DNA of 64,000 nt from Adiantum capillus-veneris (lineage: Eukaryota; Streptophyta; Polypodiopsida; Polypodiales; Pteridaceae), in assembly GCA_014529385.2 (NCBI GenBank), contig CM043958.1, positions 141,274,234 through 141,338,233 on the forward strand. Reading direction: 5' to 3'. Below the pieces are notes generated by a model. The model was given only the letters and a program-made list of their open reading frames with translations, ran no database searches and was not told the origin of the DNA. The translations under genes were made by a program, and so were the position numbers. Positions within the stretch are counted from its first letter, which is position 1. Each line of letters begins with the position of its first letter. This document shows positions 13,544 to 24,729 of the stretch, one piece after another.

Positions 13544-13845
13544 TGATGAGTGCGCGGCGGTGTGTGCAAGTGATAGAGCACGCGAAGATGCGTAGGCCTT
13601 GGGGCTTGAAGCGGGGGCATTGTGCTGCAGAAGGGAAGCGCTAGCAGAACAAAGAGGGAGAGAGGGAGGGCACGATACTCAATAGATGGGGGGAAAAAGT
13701 GAGTGAGTTAAAAACTCACATTCCCTTTATTAATATGTATAGGACCAATTTAAAGTTAGTGGCCAAGTTCAATGTGAACTTGGCCAAAGGTTAGTAACCT
13801 TTAAAATATACATTAAAGGGGGCCATTTGGGCCTTTAACCCAACA
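13544..13845 (-). repeat. Copia 3' LTR (302 bp)
   Basis: It begins TGATGAG and ends AACCCAACA on the plus strand. It matches the other LTR closely but has 28 extra bases right after TGATGAG (13551-13578). The extra bases sit at the end where the 3' LTR meets flanking DNA. Confidence 0.93.
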
Positions 13846-13880
13846 ACCTCCCACTTAAAGGCATAAATGGTGCCTTTAAG

Positions 13881-15375
13881 CTACGTGACTCCCACCATCT
13901 CTATGCATAGATGATGTTGTGCTTTGGATAAGCACTTAGTGAGAGCATCTGCTGGATTTTGTGATGTATGGACCTTAACCAATGTAATAAGGTCATTCTT
14001 AAGCACTTCTCGTATGAAGTGATACCGCACATCAATATGCTTTGTGCGTGCATGAAACATGGCATTCTTTGCCGGGCATATGGCACTTTGGCTATCACAA
14101 CCAAGCATAGGTGACTTGGCAGGCAAACCAAACTCACTGCATAGGCATGCTAACCAAATAGCTTCTTTAGAAGCCTCAGTGGCTGAAATATATTTAGCCT
14201 CTGTCGTAGACAATGCAACAATCTTTTGCAATCTAGAACACCATGAAACAACACCTCCCGAAAGAGTAAACACATAGCCACTTGTGGATTTCCGTGTATC
14301 CACATCACCAGTCATGTCAGAGTCACAAAATCCCTTCAACTCCAATGGTCCTTTACCATAGCAGAGGCATTTGTTTTTAGTCCCTTTCAGGTACCTCATA
14401 ATGGACTTCACTCCATCCCAATGCAACCTGCCTCGATAAGCCATAAACCGGCTCACAAGTCCCACTGCATGGGCTATGTCAAGCCTAGTAGCAACCATAG
14501 CATACATAAGTGAACCACAAGCGGAAGCGTAAGGCACACTTTGCATGACATTGGCTTCTTCCTTTGACTTGGGACAATCATCCTTGGAGATTTTGACATA
14601 TGGCTGTAATGGGACACCAAGAGGCTTTGCTTCAGCCATGTTAAATCTGTCCAGCACCTTTTCAATGTACTTTTCTTGCGACAAATACAATAGGCGCTTG
14701 TCTCTTTGCCTTGTAATACGCACTCCAAGTATAAGTTCAACTGCCCCAAGGTCTTTCATTGAAAATGCAGATTTCAACTGCCCTTTAAGAGCATCAACAG
14801 TGCTTCTTTTCTTTGCAGCTATCAACATATCATCAACATAGAGCACAAGAATGATAGGGCTGCCATCCTCATCACGTTTGGTATACAAACAATGGTCTGC
14901 ATGGCTTCTTTTGTAACCATGTTTAAGCATGAAGCGATCAAACTTCTTGTACCACTGTCTACATGATTGTTTCAGCCCATACAAGCTTTTATTGAGCATA
15001 CATACCATATGTTCCTTGCCAGGAATAACAAAACCCTCGGGTTGCTTCATGTAAAGCTCTTCTTCCACATCACCATGCAAGAAAGCGGTATGTAGATCCA
15101 TTTGGTCCATTTCCAAATCAAGAGCAGCCACGATGACAAACAATACACGCAAAGTGGTCATCTTCACAACAGGAGAGAACACTTCCTGAAAGTCTATGCC
15201 CTTGGTTTGAACATATCCCTTTGCAACTAGCCTTGCCTTATACTTGGGTTTTGCATCAACAGTCTTGATTTTATACACCCATTTGTTAGGAATAGCCTTC
15301 CTTTCTTTGGGCAATTCCACCAAGTCCCAAGTATGATTAGCATGCAAAGCTTTAATCTCTTCCTGCATAGCAAGC
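13881..15375 (-). pseudogene. Copia reverse transcriptase-RNase H
   Basis: The longest intact frame of the window (13881-15368, 495 codons). The N-terminal half is an RVT_2 domain with AIPNKWVYKIK, AFLHGDVEEELYMKQPEGF and the catalytic YVDD (in VLYVDDMLIAA). The C-terminal half is RNase H-like, with GDVDTRKSTSGYVF, ALSTTEAKYIS and the terminal NPADALTKCLSKAQHH. On its N-terminal side it is joined out of frame to the spacer and GAG-pre-integrase piece near 15375-15400. RT and RNase H look intact on their own; the element as a whole does not, because the integrase is deleted. Confidence 0.93.
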
Positions 15376-16100
15376 TCCCACTTGTCTTTGCCTCTTTATA
15401 TGTAAGAGGCTCTCCCTCATCTGTCAACATAATGTAATGCAAAGAGGGATCGTATCTGCTCACAGGCCGTCTTTGACGAGTAGACCGCCTCACCCAATGA
15501 TCCACATTATCCGGCAATGGGTTTACATCAGGTGGCATGATAAAATCATCAACAATGGGCTGCTGTACATCATTTTCAGCACCATTTTCAGAATTATTTC
15601 GTGGTTGCAAATGCCCTTCAGGAGCCTCAATTTGCTGCCCAACATCATCTGGCTCAAACACCACTGGATCATCTACATTTTCAGCCATATGTGGTGCATC
15701 TTGAGGGTAAAAAATAGGCCTAACAGGTGGCTGGTCATGCTGAAATTTGACCCTTTTATGGTCATGTTTTGGGGCACAATTGTTTTGAAGCAGCCTTGCC
15801 TCATTAAAAACAACATCCCGGCTACGTACAACCCTTTTGAGCTGAGGTAACCAAATCCTGTAACCCATTTCGCTAGAGTAATAAGAACGCTTTAGTTGCT
15901 TGCCATATTGACATTCATTACAAAAGTCAAGCTTTGTGCCTTTAGCATCAAGCTTGTTCAAAGTACAAAGTTTAGAAAGACCCTTTTGGCTCATATGGCC
16001 AAGCCTCTTGTGCCACAACTCCATGTGAGAGTTAATTTCAGCCAATGCAATAAACTTGTCCAACACGGCCTTTCCATGCATGCAGTAAAGTGTCCCTTTC
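15376..16100 (-). pseudogene. Copia GAG-pre-integrase fragment and spacer
   Basis: The open stretch 15227-16081 starts in the GAG-pre-integrase zinc finger (LWHKRLGHMSQKGL, then FCNECQYGKQ). Within about 10 residues it jumps to the segment that normally follows integrase (GYRIWLP, then VVRSRDVVFNE). The rve catalytic core, normally about 300 residues with the DDE triad, is absent. After the jump comes a proline/asparagine-rich linker ending near TYKEA, where a frameshift leads into RT. A frameshift near 16090-16105 separates it from gag-protease. Confidence 0.9.
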
Positions 16101-17459
16101 TTTGTGCAATGTGCCCTTTACAATCAGCCTTGAGCCTTTAGTCATTTTCCATGATCCTCTCTCAAACAAGAAACTGTAACCATGCATATCCATCTGACCA
16201 ACAGAAAGCAAACTCTTCTTGATTCCTGGCACGTATCTAACATCATGCAAAACAAGCTCATTTGTGCCATCTATGGAGAGATGCACAGTGCCAATACCCT
16301 CAATGGAACATGTACGATTGTTTCCAAGGTATACATGCCCACGCTTGCCTGCATCAAAAGTAGAGAAACACCCCTTGATAGGAGTCACGTGAAATGAAGC
16401 ACCGGAATCAATAATCGAAGTCTGGGATAATGCATCATTGACAGTCAACAAAGCATCAATAAGATCACTCTTGGTGATCTGCATGTCTTGTGAATGAACA
16501 CTAAGAGAGGCATCAAAGTCATAAGCATCATCATCTGACAAAGTGGCACACAAGATGTCCTCTACATCTGACAGCTCCTCAATCACAACACTGGAAGCCA
16601 CATTGGCCTTCTCTTTGTCCTTTGAGCTATCCTGTGCATCTGTCTTGACTTCCTTCTTCTCTTCCTTTTTGTCTCCACCATTCTTTTTCCGTTCTAACTC
16701 GACTTTGTAGTACCTACAATCGGGTTTCTTGTGACCTTTCCTGCCACACTGATAGCAAGTCACATCACCCTTGCCTTTGCTGGCATTTCCCCTTTCCTTA
16801 CTCTTACTCTTACTCCTTTGTGCATAGGCATTCTTCTTTTCTGTCCTGCCTCTAACCATGTTGGCAGAGCTGCCTCCCTCTCCACTTGCTTTCCTCCTGA
16901 TTTCCCAATTCAAGATAGAACCCCTGACACCATCAAAGGTCAAATTGTGATTATTGGACAATGAAACCACCAATGTTTCCCATGACTCAGGTAAGGTCAT
17001 AAGCAAGAAGATAGCTTTCAGCTTATCATCAAAAGCAGGCAAGCCTGAATCCTGTAACTGAGACAAAGTACCTGCGAACAACGACAAGTGCTCTGCAGCG
17101 CTCTTGGACTCATCTAGTTGCATGCCAACAAGTTTTCGCATCAAATGCACTTGGTTGACAGGCCTTGTATTCTCATACATTCTCTTTAACTTCTCCCACA
17201 TATCAAAAGCACTTGTGAGACCTTTCACATCAATGACTCTCTCATTGGTCATGGCCATTTTAATGTATGTAACAGGCTTCCTGTTCAAGCTAACCCATGC
17301 TTCATCCATCATATTCTGTGGCTTTACCTGTTCAAGTACCCCTTCACAATCCCTAAGAAATAAGATTCCTTGGATCCTGTCTTTTCAAAGGTCGAAACCT
17401 GTTCCATCGAACCTCCTAATCTCGAAGAGATTCTTCACATCCGAAGAAGATGAGGCCAT
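16101..17459 (-). pseudogene. Copia gag-protease
   Basis: The likely original start is ATG at 17459-17457, in frame with the long open stretch from 17312. Codon 25 is TGA (17387-17385) where gag of this type normally has Trp, so the N-terminus is broken. Downstream are the UBN2-type gag region (VHLMRKLVGMQLDE, then IFLLMTLPESWE), a CCHC zinc knuckle CYQCGRKGHKKPDC, a Lys/Glu-rich linker, and the retropepsin-like active site IIDSGASFHVT. A frameshift follows. The product would bind RNA and form the particle shell, but this copy needs repair at two places. Confidence 0.9.
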
Positions 17460-18175
17460 AGTTGCACGAATAAGAGGGCTAATACGCTGAATTTTTGGGC
17501 AAAATGCACAAAAACCGGAGTATAGCATCACAAAGGTGTGCACTACAGCTCCAAATGGTCAGAAGAACAATTTGGGGCAAAATAGGTCGATGTAGGCACA
17601 AAAAACAATTTCTGAAATTTATGCGCAGAAAATTTCAGCGAGCGAATTTGTGCTAAAAAACAACAAATTTAGTTGTTTTTAGCCTCACAAAACATACATA
17701 AGGCTAATGCACAGCCTTTAGAAGCATGTATCAGCAAAAGCCTCAATTTGTAGCATCAAATTGCACGAAATTGAGCCACAAATGGTCATACGTAGCCAAA
17801 AACTTGTCAAACGTGCATAGATTGCATCAATTTGCACTTTCCCCAATGTAGTCGCATCATAAAAACACTTGCAAAAACTTGCGTAAATCTGAAATTTGCT
17901 GAAAACACCTATTTTGGGACCTGTTTTTCGGCAATTTCAGTGTTTTCGGGTAGCGGGGACCTAGCAAAGATGTTCCCACACCTTAATACATCATTTGCAA
18001 AACCTTGCTGATTTTGACCTAATTTCAGCCTATTTTAGGTCAATTTGACTTGCCGGGAGCTCTCTAGTGTCCAGGGACGAGTCCTTTGGCGATGAAATTG
18101 CAAAATCTCGCGTGAAAGTTTGACCTCCTTGGCTGAAAATCAACGTTTGCAGGTTTGGGAGCAAACCCTAATTGG

Positions 18176-18187
18176 GCTCTGATACCA
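18176..18187 (-). other. Copia primer binding site
   Basis: On the minus strand TGGTATCAGAGC begins two bases inside the 5' LTR. It is complementary to the 3' end of initiator tRNA-Met, the usual primer for plant copia and gypsy elements. Confidence 0.95.
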
Positions 18188-18189
18188 GT

Positions 18190-18463
18190 TGATGAGCACG
18201 CGAAGATGCGTAGGTCTTGGGGCTTGAAGCGGAGGCACTATGCTGCAGAAGGGATGCGCTAGCAGAACGAAGAGGGAGAGAGAGAGGGCACGCTACTCAA
18301 TAGATGGGGGGAATAAGTGAGTGAGTTAAAAACTCACATTCCCTTTATTAATATGTATAGGACCAATTTAAAGTTAGTGGCCAAGTTCAATGTGAACTTT
18401 GCCAAAGATTAGTAACCTTTAAAATATACATTAAGGGGGACCATTTGGGCCTTTAACCCAACA
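18190..18463 (-). repeat. Copia 5' LTR (274 bp)
   Basis: Nearly identical to 13544-13845 apart from the missing 28 bp and scattered substitutions. It ends AACCCAACA at 18463, directly followed by the TCATC duplication. Confidence 0.93.
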
Positions 18464-18468
18464 TCATC

Positions 18469-18972
18469 GACGTCGTCGACATCATCATATTCGACATAGA
18501 CCAGCAATACCCGTTGTCGACATCATCGTCTTTGACATAGACAAGCAATACCCGTCGTTGACCTCCCCGTCTTCGACATTGACAAGCATTACCCGTCGTT
18601 AACATCATGGTTGTCGACATAGACCATCAGCACCTCGTCGTCAACATCATCGTCTTCAACATAGAACCTCAGTACCTCAGTACCCCTTCAATACCTCAAT
18701 ACCCAGTACCCAGCATCAGTATCCATTAGCATCAGCATCTCAGCACTTAGTCATTGTAGTATCATTTGTGCAAGAATAAAGAAAGTACATGCTCTGGCAA
18801 GAGAGCAAGGGGGCCCTTGAGGGTTGGGACCCGACAACCCTGTGTCGTCTCTATATTCTCTCTCTTTCTTTCATTTCAGTTCGGTTCTTTCAAGTGAAGT
18901 AAAGCAACCCTTGTGTTGTGTGCGGAGTACTAGATCCGAGCAAAATCCTAAACACTTCCACTGCACCTCCCA
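18469..18972 (+). repeat. LTR B, 3' portion
   Basis: Continuation of LTR B after the Copia. It resumes in the TCG/TCA minisatellite, then carries GTGCAAGAATAAAG, GAGCAAGGGGGCCC and the terminal GCACCTCCCA. The following TTGGCATTAGAGC is a decayed primer binding site. Confidence 0.85.
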
Positions 18973-19309
18973 TTGGCATTAGAGCTCTGTATGTGTTTCA
19001 GCTTCGCAAACTAAAGGGAAGAACCCCAGAAGAATCGCAAACTCAAAGAACCTCTCCCGATTTTCTTTTCCTGAAGAAGTTTCGCGACCCACCCGGACTT
19101 GTTAGCCTCTCAACACCCTCAGTATGAAGAATTCACTACCAGTTCCCATCTTCATTGCCATGTCTTTGAAGGAAGATCGACATCAGATACACAAAAACCA
19201 AGATCTCCTAGCCTTGTATGCGGATATGGAAGGAGTTGGAGACAGGATCCCTAACCTCTTCTGCATTTGCATTCGCATGTAGCGTGCATCCACTTCTGTC
19301 GACAAGAAA
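18973..19309 (+). other. internal region 2, truncated
   Basis: Matches 11973-12340 of internal region 1 and then jumps from GACAAGAAA straight into mid-LTR sequence (GCCATCCATCG). The join shares GAAA with the corresponding LTR position, so a deletion using 4-bp microhomology is a simple explanation. Confidence 0.8.
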
Positions 19310-20199
19310 GCCATCCATCGCGACAGATTTCAGTTTTCAGCCTTAGCGCTTTTCAGCCTTGACGCTGTCGTCGTCCACACCATCGTCGTCGTCGACATCG
19401 TCATCGTCACTGTAGGTCCCGGACTTGATGACGACCCATCGTCATCATCATCAAAGTCCCATCCTCATCGTCCGTCGTCGCCACGACACAGTACCGCATT
19501 TACGCCCTTACATCAGTGACAATTCTCAGCCTTACAAATCAGCCAGCATTTTCAGTTTTCAGCCCTTAGAACAGCAATCATTGTCGACATCGTTGTCGTC
19601 GTCGGCGCAGTATCCGATCGCAGCAGATTCCCAGCGATCTCAGTTTTCAGCCCTAGCCTCGTGTCGTCATTGTCGTCACGGCGACATCGTCGTGTCCGTG
19701 ACGGATACTGTCGTCGTCGTCGACGTCGACATCATCGTCTTCGACATAGACCAGCAATACCCGTCGTCGACATTGTTGTCTTCGACATAGACTAGGAGTA
19801 TCCATCACAGACTTCCCCGTCTTCGACATAGACCAACAGTACCCGTCGTCGACATCATCATCGTTGACATAGACCATCAGCACCTCGTCATCTCGACATC
19901 ATCGTCTTTGACATAGAACCTCAGTACCCCTTCAATACCTTAGTACCCAGTATCCAGCATCAGTATCCATTAGCACTTAGTCATTGTAGTAGCATTTGTG
20001 CAAGAATAAAGAAAGTACTTGCTTTGGCAACAGAGCAAGGGGCCCCTTGAGGGTTGGGACCCGCCATCCCAAGGTTCTCTTTTCTCTCTCTTTCTTTTAG
20101 TTCACTTCAGTTCTTTCATGTGAAGTAAAGCAACACTTGTGTTTGTGTGCGGAGTACTAGATCCGAGCAAAATCCTAAACACTTTTGCTGCACCTCACA
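19310..20199 (+). repeat. LTR C, 5'-truncated
   Basis: Homologous to the 3' two thirds of LTRs A and B, with the same minisatellite (about 19700-19900) and the same end, GCACCTCACA. It lacks U3 and the TATA box. Confidence 0.85.
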
Positions 20200-20948
20200 C
20201 AAGGATCTGTTATACAGAATGGGACACTTGAGCATGTAGATAGTAAGAGAGAGACTCCAAGAGATGGAACACTGTCAAGATCCTAGATCCTGTTTCCAGA
20301 ATGGTATAATATTTCCATTGCATGTACGACAAATGATACATTAATGCACAACTAACTGGATTCATTTGGGAGATTACCATCAGTTCACTTTTCGAATGAG
20401 GTACCTCCGCACTGATTTGATGAGGGAAACAAATCCAACTCAATGGGGGCTGCAGATGGTTGACAATGGGGAGACATGGGGTTGATTGTCACAAATCAAC
20501 CCTTAAAGTGGGGCGCCCTTCTTTTCATAAGCCAAGGGATTGGATGAATGAAAAGCCAAAGGTCGGATAAATGAAAAGCCAAAGGTCGGACAATTGAAAG
20601 GCCAAGGGTGAGGGGCACTCAACAAGCTAGGTCAGTACCTATATAAAGACTCCTTTAAGAGCATGTAAGAAGGAAGAATGGATGATCAGTTTTTGGGCAA
20701 TTTCCTTGAGCATTTGTGAAGAAGACAAAGGCTTGAGCACTTCTGAAGATCTAGAAGGCCTTGTGCACTTGTGACAACTTTTATTGGCCATCTTTTGCAA
20801 TATTAAAGGTAAATCTAGGCTTATCGTGGATTCATCTAGGTATATGTTTTAGTCGTAAGTAGACATATGAACTTTGTCTCAATAGGGTAAAGCTCTGATG
20901 TTGTATGCTCTTAGTTCGGTGGACAATTGAGGAGAAATAGCCTCATCT
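20200..20948. other. intron sequence with a 22-bp tandem repeat
   Basis: No gene recognised. Three copies of a unit containing TGAAAAGCCAAAGGTCGGA lie at about 20544-20609, the third diverged. TGTCACAAATCAACCC near 20478 resembles an LTR start, but I found no partner. Confidence 0.4.
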
Positions 20949-21630
20949 TGTCACAAACTGTTGACGTGTCAAGCCACTAAAGAACGGAGCCAACTTGCGG
21001 ATCCGGGCAAAGGGGCCCAAACCCTAGAAGAAGCAGAAGTAGAAGAAGAAGCAGCAGCAAAAGAAGTTTGTGCCAACTTATCAAGCCACGTCCAATGGGG
21101 CCCAAGGAACTAGAAGCAGAACCCACAAAAGACCTAGCATAAAAAAATTGATGACGTGGCTGTTGTACGGAACCGTCACAAAACGCGTTGAGATGTTGGT
21201 GTGGCAAGTTGTACAAACAATCCCGCAATTCGTGTTGACAGTACCACGTGGCAGTTGCATGGGTTTCTGCAAAACGCGTTGCTTGCTTTTGGAGCGCTGG
21301 CTTTTGGGAGAGTAGATGCTTTTAGATTGAATGCTTTTCATGTAAATTGCTTTTGGGCCTAGGGCCTTCAAATATGACCCATGGGCTCTCCCTCTGGCAG
21401 TTTGCCTACAAGATATGCAGAGCAGAGCCATGGGAGTTGTACTGAGTTGAAGCAATATAAAGAAATACCGAAAGGGGCGCCAAGGTTTGGGGCCAGTGCT
21501 CTTTTGGGAAGGAACTCCGCCACTCCCCGTCTCGTGTGTCGTGCATCTCTTTCAGTTCAGTATTATTGAAGTGTTAAGGGTTGTTTAGTCTGGTCTTTTC
21601 CGTTGGCACGTGGTGCCCGTCTTCGTAACA
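20949..21630 (+). repeat. gypsy LTR of the I/K family (5' LTR)
   Basis: It starts TGTCACAAACTGTTGACG and ends TTCGTAACA at 21630, followed one base later by the primer binding site TGGTATCAGAGC. It is closely related to the LTRs at 43382-44032 and 46623-47060. It contains the shared core GAAATACCGAAAGGGGCGCC near 21462. Confidence 0.88.
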
Positions 21631-22007
21631 GTGGTATCAGAGCTTTAGGCGTGTGCTTTTTTGAAAGAAGACTAGTCCTACCAAAGAGCAAACAGAGCAA
21701 GATGGCGCTTCCAAATTGTCAGATTTTTTTTTCCAAAGAATCCTTATGTCCTTGAACCCGGACTTATCAACCACTCCCACCCTTACTCCATCGCGCATCG
21801 AGCACGCTCTGTCTTCATTACTCTGTCTTACAGGGCATAAGCCATAAAGATCACTTGCAAGAGTAGGATCAAAGATTTTTTTTGAGCCACCGTTTTCTTT
21901 TTCTCAAAGGCAATGCTATGAAGTGGTGGATCTCTATAGCTACCAAGCCGCACACTCCAAGGACTTGGCAAAATTTCAAGAAATTTTTTGCCTGAAATAA
22001 CATGCCT
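21631..22007 (+). pseudogene. gypsy gag, N-terminal fragment
   Basis: After the primer binding site a gag frame begins near ATG 21701 and soon breaks. A recognisable capsid motif follows near 21910-22000: NAMKWWISIATKPHTPRTW. The same A/TKPHAPRTW motif occurs in the gag remnants at 39400-39960 and 45240-45420, so all belong to one gypsy group. The fragment is cut at 22007 by LTR D. Confidence 0.75.
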
Positions 22008-22339
22008 TGTCACGTGCGCACTTCACTTGCGCCATATTGACAAGCTTCTGCTACAGTCTAGCGTCAGTCTTAGCTTAGGCACCCTTGTGAGCCTCTAGCA
22101 GGACGTGCATGTCCAGGTAGGTCATAGTTGCATACCCTCACTTGCACAGTTACGTCACTTAAGCATATAGACATATGAACAATCACTTAAGTTTGACATG
22201 ACATTGATTAAAAGTAGGTAGGGAAAATGGCTACAAGGCCTATAAATGAAGCCCCTTGGGCACTAGAGTCAGGGAGAGGATCAAAGAAGCAGAGCCTGTC
22301 AAGGACCAGTAGTACTAGCGTTTTTGCAGCAACGCTTTA

Positions 22340-23469
22340 TTTTTTGGGCAAAACTCTTTGTATTCACTGCAGAGAGTTATGCATTTCTGTAAAAGTTGCA
22401 GAATGCATTTCATGAGCCGTCCTATACATGGAATGGCTGCATGTCTCCATCCTCTCTACAAAAACCAGAACTGTTCCATGATAGAAAATTGCTTGCACTG
22501 CGCGATTCATACATCTCGTCAAGGTATGACGAGGACACACAGCTGGAGATTGAGATGACGAGCTTCATCAATAGCTTAGGCCCTTCCTTTGTGCGGCCAA
22601 TGGCACTGAGATAAGAGGCCACCAAGTTTCCTTTGACTTGGTGGAAGAGCTATGGGAGACAGGGTCTTCCAAAGCTTACAGATCTTGCGTTACGCCTACT
22701 TTCGCAGAAAATTACTAAACCCTAAACCATTGCCACTTTTGCAGGTAAATACTAAACCCTAAATCATTGTAATTTCCCAATTGAAGGATTGCTCTGCGGG
22801 TGCTTGTGAGCGCAACTGGAGTGCCTACTCATTGATCCACACCAAAATACGCAATAGGCTAAGCACTGCACAACTAGAGAGGTTGGTTTACTGTAGAGCC
22901 AACATGAAGCTTGTTCGAGCCTACCATGCTTTGGGGACACCAAAGCAGGTAATATTAAATATGTGGTTTTGTTAACTCGTCGATTTTACTCTATGATCGA
23001 ACTCTTTGTAACGTACGTTTGGTTTTTTCTATGAGTAGGTAGATCCCACATAGGTTACGATGGTGCTTGATCCCACTACAGAGAACATTGAGCAATAGAC
23101 GAGAGATGAGCAAGAGGAGATTCTTTGACTCCTTTCATAGAGAGCTGGAGAGTGTGGATCGGCGTGTGACTAGATCGCAAGCACGGGCATACAGCATTCC
23201 ACTCCTAGAGCGAGTTCCAGATCCAGATATTGCACGACATGAGAGCATTCGCAAAGGAAAGCTTCATGTCCGCAAAGCACGGGGGCGTGCAAATGAGGCT
23301 GTTCATCTCATCACGCTATAGAGGAGGAGGATCTTCAGGATGTTGTAGAGCAGTCACAGGTGTCTATGGTTGTGGAGCCAGAGTACGACGACGAGGACAA
23401 TGTCTTGACACATGGAGACATTCTCTCCTCTACAGAGAGCTCATCTTCATCCAATGATGAGTTCTAGGC

Positions 23470-23512
<43 letters not shown>

Positions 23513-24080
23513 GAGTCTCTTGATTGAGGACTCCGTTGGGTTTTTTCCAGTATTATTCATGTTATGTATAAGTTTTAACTTTGGCATTTGCAACTTGCTG
23601 GTTTATGAGCTTTTGTAGTTGGCATCAAACGTTGGTCATGATTGATATGTTATTCTCATGCTGGGATGATTGTAGTGTTGAGTTTTGTATTTGCACTATT
23701 TTGATAATCATTAGTCAATCTTTGGATCTTCACTCTTGTATGATGTACGTTGTCTCTTACCTTACAATGCTATGTTGCTTTTAAGTTTAAAATATTGAGT
23801 CTGTCATGCTATTATTGAAAACTGGTATTGTGTCCCATGTTCGTAGCATGGACCATGGTAGCTCACTTGATTGATGTTTAACGCAGGTAGGCCTTTTCAT
23901 TTAGCCATATTGATTGATAGTTTATATATTTGTAGGCTTCTCTTGTGAAATTTATAAAAAAAAACTAATTTTTAAGGGTTTTTTACCAATAGTGTGCATT
24001 TTTACGTACCTTAAACCTCAATCCATACAGGACTACGTATCTTACGTACCGAATATGTTTAGTATTTTACGTTTGTTTCC
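22340..24080 (+). pseudogene. hAT transposase, C-terminal fragment
   Basis: Pieces of the C-terminal part of a plant hAT-superfamily transposase lie in order. A segment ending FPLTWWKSYGRQGLPKL and LALRLLSQ (to about 22716) is followed, after an intron-like gap, by the hAT dimerisation motif AGACERNWSAYSLIHTKIRN and LERLVYCRANMKL (22795-22946). An apparent GTAATA...TAG intron follows, then a basic stretch (HRELESVDRRVTRSQARAY) and an acidic Ser-rich tail ending near 23467. Stops and frameshifts break it, and the DDE catalytic core is not present. The rest, to about 24080, looks like 3' UTR or flank with a GA microsatellite at 23472-23510. It sits inside LTR D. Confidence 0.8.
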
Positions 24081-24690
24081 ACCTTGGCCAGTATTCAACC
24101 CTATCCTCACCCTCGATTTCAGCCCTTCGGCTCATCACCGGTTCAACCCTCAACCATTAGCAGCACCAACAATTTTCAGTTTCAGCCATTGCCACTCTCC
24201 GCGATAGTAGATCAGCCCACAACCTCGTCGTCGTCGTCATTGTCGTCCCAGTACCAAGTATCTCCAACAGTACCCATTAGTACCACCGCAGCACAAGTAC
24301 CAAGTATCTCCAACAGTACCCATTAGTACCACCGTAGCATAAGTACCCTTCATCGTCGCCGACGTAGTTGCCCAGCATCTAGCACCCCTTGCGTTTTGGC
24401 TTGGCTCCTGCCTAGCTCAGCGTAGGGATCATCAAGACCTCCGTGTCCTTAGCACCCAAGTACCTTCAGTACCCAACAGAACCCGCAGTACCAAGTACCA
24501 AGTACCAAGCACCCAGTATCTGCAGTACCCTTCAGTATCTCAGTAGTATCAAGCATCTGTATCAAGTACCCATTAGCATCTCAACATTTAGCATCATTGT
24601 ATAGCATTGTGCAAGAAACAAAGAAAGTAGCTCTAGCAACAGAGCAAGGGGGCCCTTGAGGGTGGTTGGGACCCGACATGCCATGTCGTC

Positions 24691-24729
<39 letters not shown>

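Larger units (their letters stand above)
13544..18463 (-). mobile_element. Ty1/copia retrotransposon with integrase deletion
   Basis: A 4.9 kb element in minus orientation, flanked by perfect 5-bp duplications TCATC (13539-13543 and 18464-18468). The 5' LTR is 18190-18463 and the 3' LTR 13544-13845. The primer binding site TGGTATCAGAGC lies just inside the 5' LTR (18187-18176), and a purine tract (GTGGGAGGT) lies just inside the 3' LTR. Gene order is gag, protease, GAG-pre-integrase, RT, RNase H, as in copia elements. The catalytic integrase core is missing, and frameshifts and a stop break the frame, so it cannot move on its own. RT and RNase H resemble the Tnt1/Tork-like group, which I judge from motif style only. 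Confidence 0.93.
10668..20199 (+). mobile_element. non-autonomous LTR element, tandem three-LTR array
   Basis: Three related LTRs of about 1.3 kb lie in the same direction, separated by two short internal regions: LTR A 10668-11972, internal 11973-12678, LTR B 12679-18972 (split by a Copia insertion), internal 18973-19309, truncated LTR C 19310-20199. LTRs start TGTCACGTGC or TGTCATGTGC and end in CA. The primer binding site TGGTATCAGAGC follows LTR A, and a degraded form follows LTR B. A purine tract (CAGAGGGA) precedes LTR B. CAAGC precedes LTR A and CAAGG follows LTR C, a 4/5 target-site duplication around the whole array. There is no gag or pol. Unequal or ectopic recombination of a single LTR-internal-LTR element explains the layout. 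Confidence 0.8.
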
